From the NCBI RefSeq assembly GCF_900167465.1, contig NZ_FUWR01000007.1, positions 1 through 64,000 on the forward strand: DNA of 64,000 bases, in the 5' to 3' direction. The notes beneath the pieces are model-generated. The model was not told the origin of the DNA. It made no database searches and saw nothing but the letters and a program-made list of their open reading frames with translations. Positions 1 through 7,560 of the stretch are shown piece after piece. This DNA comes from Trichlorobacter thiogenes (GTDB lineage: Bacteria; Desulfobacterota; Desulfuromonadia; Geobacterales; Pseudopelobacteraceae). Numbering within the stretch: position 1 is the first letter of the stretch; every line of letters starts with the position of its first letter. A program made the translations under genes and the position numbers.

Positions 1-243
1 GTGTTGAGTATTCCACCGAAGTACAGTGTTTCGATGGTGATAGGGTATTTGAAAGGCAAGTCGGCAATTCATATTCACCGTAAGGCCGAAGGGGTCAAGA
101 AAGGTTTTATCGGTCGGCACTTTTGGTCACGTGGTTACTGTGCCAGCACTATCGGCCTGGATGAAGAAATGATCCGGGCGTATGTAAGAGATCAAGAACA
201 TCTGGACAAACAAGAGGAGTTGGACTTCACCCAAAACCCTTAG
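1..243 (+). mobile_element. tnpA: IS200/IS605-type Y1 transposase (TnpA), 3' part only
   Basis: C-terminal portion of a small HUH/Y1 single-strand transposase. The frame is open to the window edge, so the apparent GTG start is probably internal and the His-hydrophobic-His metal-binding motif lies just outside. What is visible is typical of the family: an IPPKYSVS stretch, a GYLKGKSA helix, a GRHFWSRGY segment, and the YxxxQ motif (Tyr61, Gln65 in this frame) that carries the catalytic tyrosine. The stop codon runs directly into two hairpins that resemble the right end of such elements. No TnpB-like gene follows. Whether the full element is intact cannot be judged here. Confidence 0.85.
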
Positions 244-286
244 CCCCTTTTAGGGGCTTTCCTCAAGCCACCGGCTCTGCCGGTGG
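242..286 (+). repeat. Right-end hairpins of the IS200/IS605 element
   Basis: Two consecutive perfect hairpins follow the transposase stop. AGCCCCT-ttt-AGGGGCT is at 242-258 and CCACCGGC-tct-GCCGGTGG at 268-286. Subterminal imperfect palindromes recognised by Y1 transposases sit in this position in the family, so the pair probably marks the element's right end. The first could also act as a terminator. The exact element boundary, probably within about 290-300, cannot be fixed without an empty site. Confidence 0.7.
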
Positions 287-334
287 TCATGACTTTAATG
301 AAGATTGCTTGGCGAGCCGTGTCTGAGCAGAACC

Positions 335-363
335 TTGACCATGATGCCATCACAGGGTATATA
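335..363 (+). promoter_or_regulatory. Probable sigma-70 promoter of valS
   Basis: TTGACC at 335-340 and TATATA at 358-363 are separated by 17 bases, about 45 bases upstream of the valS start. The promoter lies just beyond the IS hairpins, so the insertion did not remove it. I saw no T-box-like leader. Confidence 0.55.
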
Positions 364-406
364 ACTATATTCACGCAAAAACAGGTAAAGGCAGGGTTGC
401 TACGTA

Positions 407-3100
407 ATGTCAAACAAAGAGCTGGCTAAGGGGTATGAACCCTATGAAGTAGAAAAGAAATGGTACGACGAGTGGCTTGGCAAGGGCTACTTTCATGCTG
501 ATGAAGCTTCCCCGCGTACACCGTACAGTATCGTCATCCCCCCCCCAAACGTAACCGGCGCTCTGCATATGGGGCATGCCCTCAACAATACCCTGCAGGA
601 TATCCTCTGCCGCTGGAAGCGGATGACCGGTCACAGCGTGCTCTGGATGCCCGGCACCGACCATGCCGGTATTGCCACCCAGAACGTGGTGGAGCGTCAA
701 TTAGCAGCAGAAGGCAAGGATCGTCACGATCTGGGGCGCGAGGCGTTTATTGAGCGGGTCTGGCAATGGAAGGCTGAGTCGGGCGGACAGATCATCGGTC
801 AGCTGAAGCGGCTGGGTGCCTCCTGTGACTGGGAGCGTGAGCGTTTTACCATGGATGCCGGTCTGTCCAAGGCGGTCCGCACCGTGTTTGTCAAGCTGTA
901 CGAAGACGGGCTGATCTACCGTGATAACCGGTTGATCAACTGGTGTCCCCGCTGCCATACCGCTCTTTCTGATATCGAGGTTGAGCACGAAGAGAAGAAG
1001 GGGCATCTCTGGCATATCCGTTACCCGGTGGTTGGCCAGCCGGGCCGTTTTGTAACCGTTGCCACCACCCGTCCTGAGACCATGCTGGGTGATACTGCGG
1101 TGGCGGTCCATCCTGAAGATGAACGCTATGCTGACCTGCACGGCGCCAAGGTGCTGTTGCCGCTGGTGAACCGTGAGATTCCGGTGGTTGCGGATGAGTA
1201 TGTGGACCGCGAGTTCGGCACCGGTGTGGTCAAGATTACCCCGGCCCATGACTTCAACGACTTTGAGGTGGGGGCACGTCACGGTCTGGACAAGATCAAT
1301 GTCTTTGACGAGTCGGGTATCATCAATGCTGCCGGACATCAGTATGAAGGGCTGGATCGTTTTGCTGTCCGTACAAAGATTGTAGAGGATCTGGAGGCCG
1401 CCGGGCTGCTGGAAAAGATCGACGATCACGGTCTGTCTGTGGGAGGCTGCTATCGCTGCAAAACTGTGGTGGAGCCGTATCTGTCTCTGCAGTGGTATGT
1501 CAAGGTTGGCCCGCTGGCTGAGCGTGCCCTGCAGGCGGTCAAGGATGGTCGCACTCGGATTCTGCCCAAGCAGTGGGAAAATACCTATTACGACTGGATG
1601 GAGAACATCCGAGACTGGTGTATTTCGCGCCAGATCTGGTGGGGCCACCGGATTCCGGCCTGGTTCTGTGATCACTGCGGTCATATTACCGTGTCCATGG
1701 ACGATCCAACTGCCTGTAGCCAGTGTGGAAGTGACGAGATACGTCAGGAAACCGATGTGCTGGATACCTGGTTCTCATCAGCGCTCTGGCCGTTTTCCAC
1801 CATGGGCTGGCCAGACAAGACTCCTGAGCTGAAACAGTTCTATCCCACCGCTACCCTGGTAACCGGTTTTGATATCCTCTTCTTCTGGGTGGCCCGGATG
1901 ATGATGATGGGGCTGCACTTTATGGATGAGGTGCCGTTCAAGGATGTCTATATCCATGCCCTGGTGCGGGATGCCCATGGTCAGAAGATGTCCAAATCAA
2001 AGGGCAACGTGATTGATCCGCTGACCGTGATCGATCAGTATGGCACCGATGCGTTCCGTTTTACCCTGGCTGCCTTTGCTGCCCAGGGCAGGGATATCAA
2101 GCTGGCTGAAGAGCGGATCTCCGGTTACCGTAACTTCTGTAACAAGGTCTGGAATGCAGCCCGTTTCACCATGATGAATCTGGAAGGGTTTGAACCGGAT
2201 GCGCTGGTTTTTGAGGATTTGCGCCTGAGCGAGTCAGATGAGTGGATTCTGCATCGCCTGAATGAAACAGCCCGCGCAACCAATCAGGCATTGGAAGAGT
2301 ACCGCTTTAACGAAGCAGCCATGACGCTGTACCAGTTTACCTGGAGCGAGTTCTGTGACTGGTATCTGGAGCTGTCAAAGCAGGAGCTGTACGGTGATGA
2401 CCCGATACGTCGTCGCACCACCCAGTACGTGCTCTGGACCGTGCTGGAACACCTGCTGCGGTTGCTGCACCCGATCATGCCGTTTATCACGGAAGAGATC
2501 TGGCAGACCCTGCCCAAGGGGGATCGCTGCAGCCTGCGTGGTTCCGGTGGTGATTGGCAGCCTTCCATCATGTTGGCCCCTTATCCGCAGGCCCGTGAAG
2601 ACTGGCAGTTTGAAGATGCGGCCAACCGGATGGAGCAGGTGATGGAGGTGATTTCTGCCATCCGTACTATCCGTGGCGAGATGGAAGTACCCCCATCCCG
2701 AGAAATAACGGTCATCCTTTCAACCGGCTCTCAGCATGCACAGGATCTGGCCTGTCTGTTTGAGTCAAAGATCAAAAGCATGGCCCGCGTGGGGCAGCTG
2801 ACCATCGGGCGTGATTTGCCAAGGCCGGAAGATGCTTCTGTGCAGCCGGCAGGTGAGTTCCAGGTCTTTGTGCCGTTAAAAGGGTTGGTGGATGTGGCTG
2901 AAGAGGAGAAACGGCTACTGAAAGAGATCGGTAAGCTGGATAAAGAGATCGAGCAGTTCTCGAAAAAGCTTGAAAACCCCAGCTTTGTTGACCGTGCTCC
3001 GGCTGATATTGTTGCCAAGGAAAAGGCAAAGCTGGCTGATGTTACCGCAAAGAAGGCGGTACTGGAAGAAAGTCTGGAGAAGATTAAAAAGCTGAAATAG
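407..3100 (+). CDS. valS: Valyl-tRNA synthetase
   Basis: Class I aminoacyl-tRNA synthetase that charges tRNA-Val in the cytoplasm and edits misactivated threonine. The 897-residue length is normal. The HIGH signature appears as HMGH at residues 54-57 after PPPNVTG, and the KMSKS loop is at 527-531. The large CP1 editing insertion lies between them. Two pairs of CxxC-type cysteines (CPRCH near 185, and CDHCGH with CSQCG near 425-445) suggest zinc-binding knuckles. The C-terminal 70 residues are rich in Lys and Glu and form the coiled-coil arm typical of ValRS. The ATG is preceded by a weak AGGG. The next gene begins 14 bases after the stop, suggesting co-transcription. Confidence 0.98.
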   Translation: MSNKELAKGYEPYEVEKKWYDEWLGKGYFHADEASPRTPYSIVIPPPNVTGALHMGHALNNTLQDILCRWKRMTGHSVLWMPGTDHAGIATQNVVERQLAAEGKDRHDLGREAFIERVWQWKAESGGQIIGQLKRLGASCDWERERFTMDAGLSKAVRTVFVKLYEDGLIYRDNRLINWCPRCHTALSDIEVEHEEKKGHLWHIRYPVVGQPGRFVTVATTRPETMLGDTAVAVHPEDERYADLHGAKVLLPLVNREIPVVADEYVDREFGTGVVKITPAHDFNDFEVGARHGLDKINVFDESGIINAAGHQYEGLDRFAVRTKIVEDLEAAGLLEKIDDHGLSVGGCYRCKTVVEPYLSLQWYVKVGPLAERALQAVKDGRTRILPKQWENTYYDWMENIRDWCISRQIWWGHRIPAWFCDHCGHITVSMDDPTACSQCGSDEIRQETDVLDTWFSSALWPFSTMGWPDKTPELKQFYPTATLVTGFDILFFWVARMMMMGLHFMDEVPFKDVYIHALVRDAHGQKMSKSKGNVIDPLTVIDQYGTDAFRFTLAAFAAQGRDIKLAEERISGYRNFCNKVWNAARFTMMNLEGFEPDALVFEDLRLSESDEWILHRLNETARATNQALEEYRFNEAAMTLYQFTWSEFCDWYLELSKQELYGDDPIRRRTTQYVLWTVLEHLLRLLHPIMPFITEEIWQTLPKGDRCSLRGSGGDWQPSIMLAPYPQAREDWQFEDAANRMEQVMEVISAIRTIRGEMEVPPSREITVILSTGSQHAQDLACLFESKIKSMARVGQLTIGRDLPRPEDASVQPAGEFQVFVPLKGLVDVAEEEKRLLKEIGKLDKEIEQFSKKLENPSFVDRAPADIVAKEKAKLADVTAKKAVLEESLEKIKKLK

Positions 3101-3114
3101 CCAGAGGAATAGTG

Positions 3115-4350
3115 ATGGGTGAGCTGGAAAGAATACTGCGTGAAGGCGCCGCATTGCACGAAGCCGGGCGGTTTGATGATGCCCTGGCCCTGTACGATGA
3201 CGCTGTAGGACGCTGGCCCACCCTGGCGCTGCTTTGGAACAACCGGGGTAATACCCTGCTTGAACTTGGGTTTCTGGATCAGGCAAGCAAAAGTTATCAG
3301 CAGGCCTTACAACTTGCCCCTTCTCTGCATGATAGCCGTGTGGCGTTGGCTACCTGTCTGCAGATGCAGGGAGAGGTACAGCAGGCCCTGGTTGAGTGCG
3401 CAAAGGTGCTAAAGGTTGCACCTGAACATGCTGAGGCCCATTGGAACTATGCCCTGTTGCTGCTGTTACAGGGGAACTATACTGCCGGTTTCAGAGAGTA
3501 CGAGTGGCGCTGGAAAAAGCGCCGCTTTACCTCGCCACTACGGGAGTTCTCCCAGCCACGCTGGCATGGCGGTGACATTTCCGGCAAGACAATCCTGGTC
3601 TACGCGGAACAAGGATTTGGCGATACCCTGCAGTTCTGCCGTTATCTGCCGTTATTGGTAGCCCGCGGGGTAAAGGTGCTGTTTGAATGCCATCAACCGC
3701 TGGTTGCTCTTATGCAGAGTCTTGGCATCGGCATCTCCGTGCTGCCGTTTGGCCACCCCCTGCCGGACTTTGACTTCCATCTGCCTCTGCTTTCGCTGCC
3801 CTACATGCTTGGCAGCAGCCTTGAGACTATTCCTTGTCAGACGCCTTATCTTGCTGCCCCGGAACAGGTTTTACCTTTTTGGCAGAGCGTTATGCCGATC
3901 TGTACAGGCCACAAGGTAGGACTGTGCTGGGCAGGTAAATCATACCCTGATCCAGGTCGGCGCTGTCCGCCTGGCTTTCTGGCACCGTTATCCGACCTTC
4001 CGAATGTAACCTGGGTTTCTCTGCAGATAGCAGAAAAAGAGTTTCGGCAACCGTTTCCTCTGCTGGATCTGACCATGCTGGTGCAGGATTTCGCTGACAC
4101 AGCAGCCCTGCTTGAGCAGCTTGATCTGGTGATAACCATTGATACGGCTGTGGCACATCTGGCCGGAGCGCTTGGCAAGCAGACCTGGCTGTTGCTGCCG
4201 TTTGCACCGGATTGGCGTTGGGGGTTGGAACGGAGTGATTGTCCCTGGTATCCGACCATCCGTCTTTTCAGACAGCAGGAAGCTGGTGACTGGAGCCAGG
4301 TGGTGGCAGAGGTTTCCTCAGGGTTGAACAGATTGATCTGCAGACATTAG
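3115..4350 (+). CDS. TPR protein with GT9-like (heptosyltransferase-fold) C-terminal domain
   Basis: A 411-residue cytoplasmic protein. Residues 1-125 hold about three tetratricopeptide repeats (NRGNTLLELGFLDQASKSYQ and following). The remainder resembles the glycosyltransferase family 9 / ADP-heptose transferase fold found in many TPR proteins, with YAEQGFGDTLQFCRYLP, GLCWAGK and ITIDTAVAHLAGALG, the usual nucleotide-sugar pocket segments. The substrate is unknown; protein or envelope glycan glycosylation is an inference. A GTG three bases upstream is also possible, but AGAGGA at 3103-3108 is better spaced for the ATG. The gene sits 14 bases behind valS and converges on the Kunitz gene, the two stop codons overlapping by four bases. 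Confidence 0.8.
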   Translation: MGELERILREGAALHEAGRFDDALALYDDAVGRWPTLALLWNNRGNTLLELGFLDQASKSYQQALQLAPSLHDSRVALATCLQMQGEVQQALVECAKVLKVAPEHAEAHWNYALLLLLQGNYTAGFREYEWRWKKRRFTSPLREFSQPRWHGGDISGKTILVYAEQGFGDTLQFCRYLPLLVARGVKVLFECHQPLVALMQSLGIGISVLPFGHPLPDFDFHLPLLSLPYMLGSSLETIPCQTPYLAAPEQVLPFWQSVMPICTGHKVGLCWAGKSYPDPGRRCPPGFLAPLSDLPNVTWVSLQIAEKEFRQPFPLLDLTMLVQDFADTAALLEQLDLVITIDTAVAHLAGALGKQTWLLLPFAPDWRWGLERSDCPWYPTIRLFRQQEAGDWSQVVAEVSSGLNRLICRH

Positions 4351-4847
4351 TCAAACATGACCTGCGGATTCAGTTCTGCCGGTGTCTTCCAGTCAATGCT
4401 GTACTTCTGCAGTAATATCCGCTTCTTTGTCTCCCAGATCAGATGTACGAACCCCATGCTGCCACGCTGTGGATGGTTGGCAAGCGTCTCTTTGACCTCA
4501 GCATCAATCTTTCCAAATACCTCAGTATAACGCGGGTCATCCTCAACCGGGTCATAGTACAGGCCAGAGGCGCGCTTTTTCAGTACCGGTTGTGTCGCTT
4601 CACACAGCTGTTGGCACGCGTGCAGGCTGTCAAAAGGCACCACCGGGCCACAACCGTCGTAAAAATAGGCAACGCATTTCCCGCTGGCCTGATCAAATCT
4701 GAATTTTTCAATCATCGCCTTGCAACGGCCATTAACCGGTTTTTGACGACATTTTTTCGGTAGATCGTTGCCAAAGGCTAACGCTGTAAGACTGAGTAGG
4801 GTCAAGAGAATCAATAAGCTGCTAAGAATAAGGCGAACAAGGGACAT
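4347..4847 (-). CDS. Secreted Kunitz/BPTI-domain protein (putative protease inhibitor)
   Basis: A 166-residue exported protein with a clear Kunitz (BPTI-like) domain, a fold mostly known from animals. A hydrophobic signal peptide (about residues 4-26) is followed by six cysteines at 33, 42, 58, 66, 78 and 82. Their spacing of 9-16-8-12-4 differs from aprotinin's 9-16-8-13-4 by one residue. Lys43 directly after the second cysteine occupies the P1 position, as in trypsin inhibitors (GRCKAM against GPCKAR), and AYFYDGC matches the TFVYGGC segment. An 84-residue tail of unknown function follows. The start at 4847 is chosen because GAGGT lies 8 bases upstream; the ATG at 4859 has no such site. The gene is divergent from the caspase-fold operon. 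The domain call is strong; the inhibitory role and its target are inferred. Confidence 0.88.
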   Translation of the reverse strand: MSLVRLILSSLLILLTLLSLTALAFGNDLPKKCRQKPVNGRCKAMIEKFRFDQASGKCVAYFYDGCGPVVPFDSLHACQQLCEATQPVLKKRASGLYYDPVEDDPRYTEVFGKIDAEVKETLANHPQRGSMGFVHLIWETKKRILLQKYSIDWKTPAELNPQVMFD

Positions 4848-4911
4848 GGCTGACCTCATTTCGTGTTGGTACCTGAACTATAACAGCATCAGATGAATCT
4901 GCAACACGAGC

Positions 4912-4939
4912 ATGACACCGATCAGTTGTGTGGTAAAAT
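4912..4939 (+). promoter_or_regulatory. Possible promoter for the membrane protein and caspase-fold genes
   Basis: ATGACA at 4912-4917 and TAAAAT at 4934-4939, 16 bases apart, lie in the gap between the divergent Kunitz gene and the gene starting at 4986. The -35 box is imperfect, so this is a moderate call. Confidence 0.4.
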
Positions 4940-4985
4940 AGAAATCAAGAATGTAAGTAGTGCCAGCTGTGAGGGAGAACTGTTT

Positions 4986-5291
4986 ATGCGCATTGCAATG
5001 CTGGTTGTCTTTCTCTGCTGCACTCTGTTCAGCCTGGTGACAGCCTACTTGGTAATCAATGCAGGGCAGTCTGGTAGCGCAATTCTCTTTCTCTCCTTTG
5101 GACTCTTGTTTGGTTGCCTGACCGGTGCACTTCTACAAGGAATGCGACGAGAGAAAATTACTGCTGAGGCTGGCCCTGTAGAGATGAAAAGAGAACAGAC
5201 GACCTTTGTCCCGCACTGGTTTGTGATGACTACTCTGTTGGTGACGGTTGTTATGGTGCTGGGCAGCATATTCTGGCGTGTCATACGGTGA
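4986..5291 (+). CDS. Small three-helix membrane protein of unknown function
   Basis: A 101-residue protein I do not recognise. It has hydrophobic segments at about residues 3-22, 29-50 and 77-97, with a short charged loop (MRREKITAEAGPVEMKREQ) between the second and third. This predicts an inner-membrane protein with the charged loop probably cytoplasmic. The start at 4986 is supported by GAGGGAGAA at 4971-4979; an upstream frame extension lacks a ribosome site. It lies between the Kunitz gene (divergent) and the caspase-fold gene (same strand, 114-base gap), so a role connected with that locus is possible but unproven. Confidence 0.65.
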   Translation: MRIAMLVVFLCCTLFSLVTAYLVINAGQSGSAILFLSFGLLFGCLTGALLQGMRREKITAEAGPVEMKREQTTFVPHWFVMTTLLVTVVMVLGSIFWRVIR

Positions 5292-5405
5292 CGCCCGTGG
5301 CGCTACAGGCATTATCTTCTTGCTGACTGGCGAGGTGCTTTCAGAAGGGATTGTATTGGAGTACGGGCGAGAGTACACCTGAAAGAACTGGAAGAGGTAA
5401 CGAGT

Positions 5406-6965
5406 ATGCGATGTCGATCTCTGTTGGTCATTCTGGCGTTACTCTGTATTGGGGGGACACATGTCCTGGCAGCACCTGTTCAAAGATCGCAAGGAAACAT
5501 GCGAGGCCTGCAGGTGCAGCCAAAGCCGGTGACAGACAATCGTCAGCGCGTGGCGCTAGTGGTCGGTAACAGCAGTTACACCTCATCCCCGCTTAAAAAT
5601 CCTGCCAATGATGCCCGTGCCATGGCTGTCAGTTTACGGCGGCTGGGGTTTGTGGTGGACGAGCGCATCAACTTGAACTATCTGGAGCTAAACAAGAGTA
5701 TTGAGGCCTTTGGGAAGAAGCTGAAAAGCGGCGGCATTGGGCTGTTCTACTACGCCGGCCACGGTATGCAGGTGCAGGGCAACAACTACCTGATTCCGGT
5801 AGATGCACAGATAGACGATGAGAATGAAGTTCGTTTCAAGGCGGTTGATGCCGGTCTGGTGCTGGCCAAGATGGAACAGGCGAGAAGCGATGTCAATATT
5901 GTCATCCTGGATGCCTGTCGAGATAACCCGTTCTCGCGTTCCTTCCGTTCAACTAGCCGCGGCCTGGCCAGTATGGATGCCCCCAGTGGCACCTTCATCG
6001 CCTATGCCACCGCGCCGGGCAAGACCGCTGCCGATGGTGGCGGCAGTAACGGTCTGTATACTGCTGAACTCATAAAAGTTCTGCAGACCCCAAGTCTCAC
6101 GCTGGAGCAGGTGTTCAAACGAACTCTCAAAGCGGTGCGCGAGAAATCGGGTAACAAACAGACCCCCTGGATGGCCTCGAACCTGGAGGGGGAGTTCTAC
6201 TTCGTGCCTCCTGCAGTCGTCAGTGATCCGAGGTCGTCATCCCTGCAATCAACGTTACCGCCTCCTCAGGTGGCGCAGCAACCGACGACCTTCTCAAACC
6301 CCCTCACCGACACCTTCACCGGTATGGAGTTTGTTTCTGTACCTGCAGGCTGTTTCACGGTAAACGGCGGACCGGTTTGTGTTGATGCCTTTAGCATCGG
6401 CAAGTTTGAAGTTACACAGAGCCAGTGGAAGAAGGTGATGGGTAACAACCCCTCACATTTTACCGAATGCGGTGACAGTTGTCCGGTAGAAGAGGTGAGC
6501 TGGCATGATGTTCAACAGTTTATTCAAAAGTTGAGTGCCCATACCGGTATGAACTATCGACTACCCACAGAGATAGAGTGGGTGTATGCCTGTAAAGCTG
6601 GCGGCAACCATGCATACTGTGGCAGCAACAACGTTAATGCAGTGGCATGGTATGGAGCTTACGGAGGCAGTAAGAAAGGTACCAGCAGAGAAACTACTAA
6701 CCCTGTTGGTCAGAAACAAGCGAATGCTTGGGGGGTGTACGATATGTCTGGCAACGTCTGGGAATGGGTACACGACTGGTATGGGGATAGCTATCCGTCC
6801 AGTTCTAAAAACCCGCAAGGCCCATCATCAGGGACGCAGCGAGTGATTCGAGGTGGTAGCTGGTACTCGAATCTACCGTATCTGCACACATCGTTTCGTC
6901 AGTATGAGGCGCCCGAAAGCCGATTGAATTTTTTGGGATTGCGTTTGGTTGCTCCAGTTAAGTGA
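5406..6965 (+). CDS. Exported caspase-fold (peptidase C14-like) protein with C-terminal SUMF/FGE-like domain
   Basis: A 519-residue fusion. Signal peptide at about 1-22. A caspase-like domain spans residues 46-265 and has the expected dyad, His119 in YYAGHG and Cys171 in LDACRDNP, preceded by RVALVVGNSSY and KNPANDA. A short Pro/Gln-rich linker near 275-300 leads to a formylglycine-generating-enzyme-like domain (about 306-519) recognisable by YRLPTEIEWVYAC, NVWEWVHDWYG and RVIRGGSW. I do not see the paired catalytic cysteines of true FGE, so this part is probably a binding (C-type-lectin-like) module. It is expected in the periplasm or outside the cell. It leads a tight operon, 21 bases ahead of the YdjM-like gene. 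Peptidase activity and substrate are inferred. Confidence 0.85.
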   Translation: MRCRSLLVILALLCIGGTHVLAAPVQRSQGNMRGLQVQPKPVTDNRQRVALVVGNSSYTSSPLKNPANDARAMAVSLRRLGFVVDERINLNYLELNKSIEAFGKKLKSGGIGLFYYAGHGMQVQGNNYLIPVDAQIDDENEVRFKAVDAGLVLAKMEQARSDVNIVILDACRDNPFSRSFRSTSRGLASMDAPSGTFIAYATAPGKTAADGGGSNGLYTAELIKVLQTPSLTLEQVFKRTLKAVREKSGNKQTPWMASNLEGEFYFVPPAVVSDPRSSSLQSTLPPPQVAQQPTTFSNPLTDTFTGMEFVSVPAGCFTVNGGPVCVDAFSIGKFEVTQSQWKKVMGNNPSHFTECGDSCPVEEVSWHDVQQFIQKLSAHTGMNYRLPTEIEWVYACKAGGNHAYCGSNNVNAVAWYGAYGGSKKGTSRETTNPVGQKQANAWGVYDMSGNVWEWVHDWYGDSYPSSSKNPQGPSSGTQRVIRGGSWYSNLPYLHTSFRQYEAPESRLNFLGLRLVAPVK

Positions 6966-6986
6966 GCTATGGGCTGAGGAGTCAGT

Positions 6987-7556
6987 ATGAACCCGGTTAC
7001 CCATCTGCTGCTGGGCTGGACTGTTGCCAATGTCGATACCAGTCTGAACCGGAGAGAGCGTACCGTCATTACGCTGGCCGGTGTAGCGCCTGACCTTGAT
7101 GGTCTTGGGCTGGTGGCTGAGGTGCTGACCCGTGGCAGCAAACATGAACTGCTTTGGTGGTCAAACTATCACCATACCGCCCTGCATAACATCAGCTTTG
7201 CTGTGCTGGTTGCCATTGTCGCCTTTCTGGTCACTGGTCGGCGTTGGCGGGTGGCCCTGCTGGCGTTTGCCAGTTTCCATATCCATCTGCTGGGTGATCT
7301 ACTGGGGGCGCGGGGGCCTGAAAACGATCACTGGCCGATACCATATCTGACGCCGTTTTCAGACCGTTGGCAGTGGATCTGGGACGGCCAGTGGGAATTG
7401 AATGCCTGGCCCAACTTCGTGATCACCGGCGTGTTGCTGGCTTTGACGTTCTATTGGGCCTGGAAACGTGGCTATTCGCCGTTGGAGATGGTTTCCTGCC
7501 GGGCTGATCAGGCCTTTGTGCAGACACTTAGGGAGAGGTTTCCCATCAGGAGGTAA
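6987..7556 (+). CDS. YdjM-like membrane-bound metal-dependent hydrolase family protein
   Basis: A 189-residue membrane protein resembling the YdjM/DUF457 family of predicted inner-membrane metal-dependent hydrolases. It has MNPVTHLLLGW at the start, APDLDG near residue 35, HHTALHNISFA near 60 and HIHLLGDLLG near 100. These conserved His and Asp residues are interleaved with hydrophobic helices (about 70-100 and 138-156). Activity for the family is poorly established. A GAGGAG precedes the ATG. The TPR-CHAT gene begins four bases after the stop, so this gene is translated between two caspase-fold proteins and probably shares their transcript. Confidence 0.7.
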   Translation: MNPVTHLLLGWTVANVDTSLNRRERTVITLAGVAPDLDGLGLVAEVLTRGSKHELLWWSNYHHTALHNISFAVLVAIVAFLVTGRRWRVALLAFASFHIHLLGDLLGARGPENDHWPIPYLTPFSDRWQWIWDGQWELNAWPNFVITGVLLALTFYWAWKRGYSPLEMVSCRADQAFVQTLRERFPIRR

Positions 7557-7560
7557 CTGC

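Noticed and set aside
701-1684. Long minus-strand open frame of 327 codons opposite valS
   Set aside because: It lies wholly within the conserved valS coding sequence, has no recognisable domain and no ribosome site.
4347-4847. Kunitz gene as eukaryotic contamination or misassembly
   Set aside because: Its stop codon overlaps the stop of the neighbouring bacterial gene by four bases, it has a bacterial ribosome site and a bacterial signal peptide, and base composition matches the surroundings.
6840-6965. Diversity-generating retroelement target in the SUMF-like domain
   Set aside because: No reverse transcriptase or template repeat is visible in the window, and RGGSW...GLRL ends are common in ordinary SUMF domains. 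Left only as a check within a finding.
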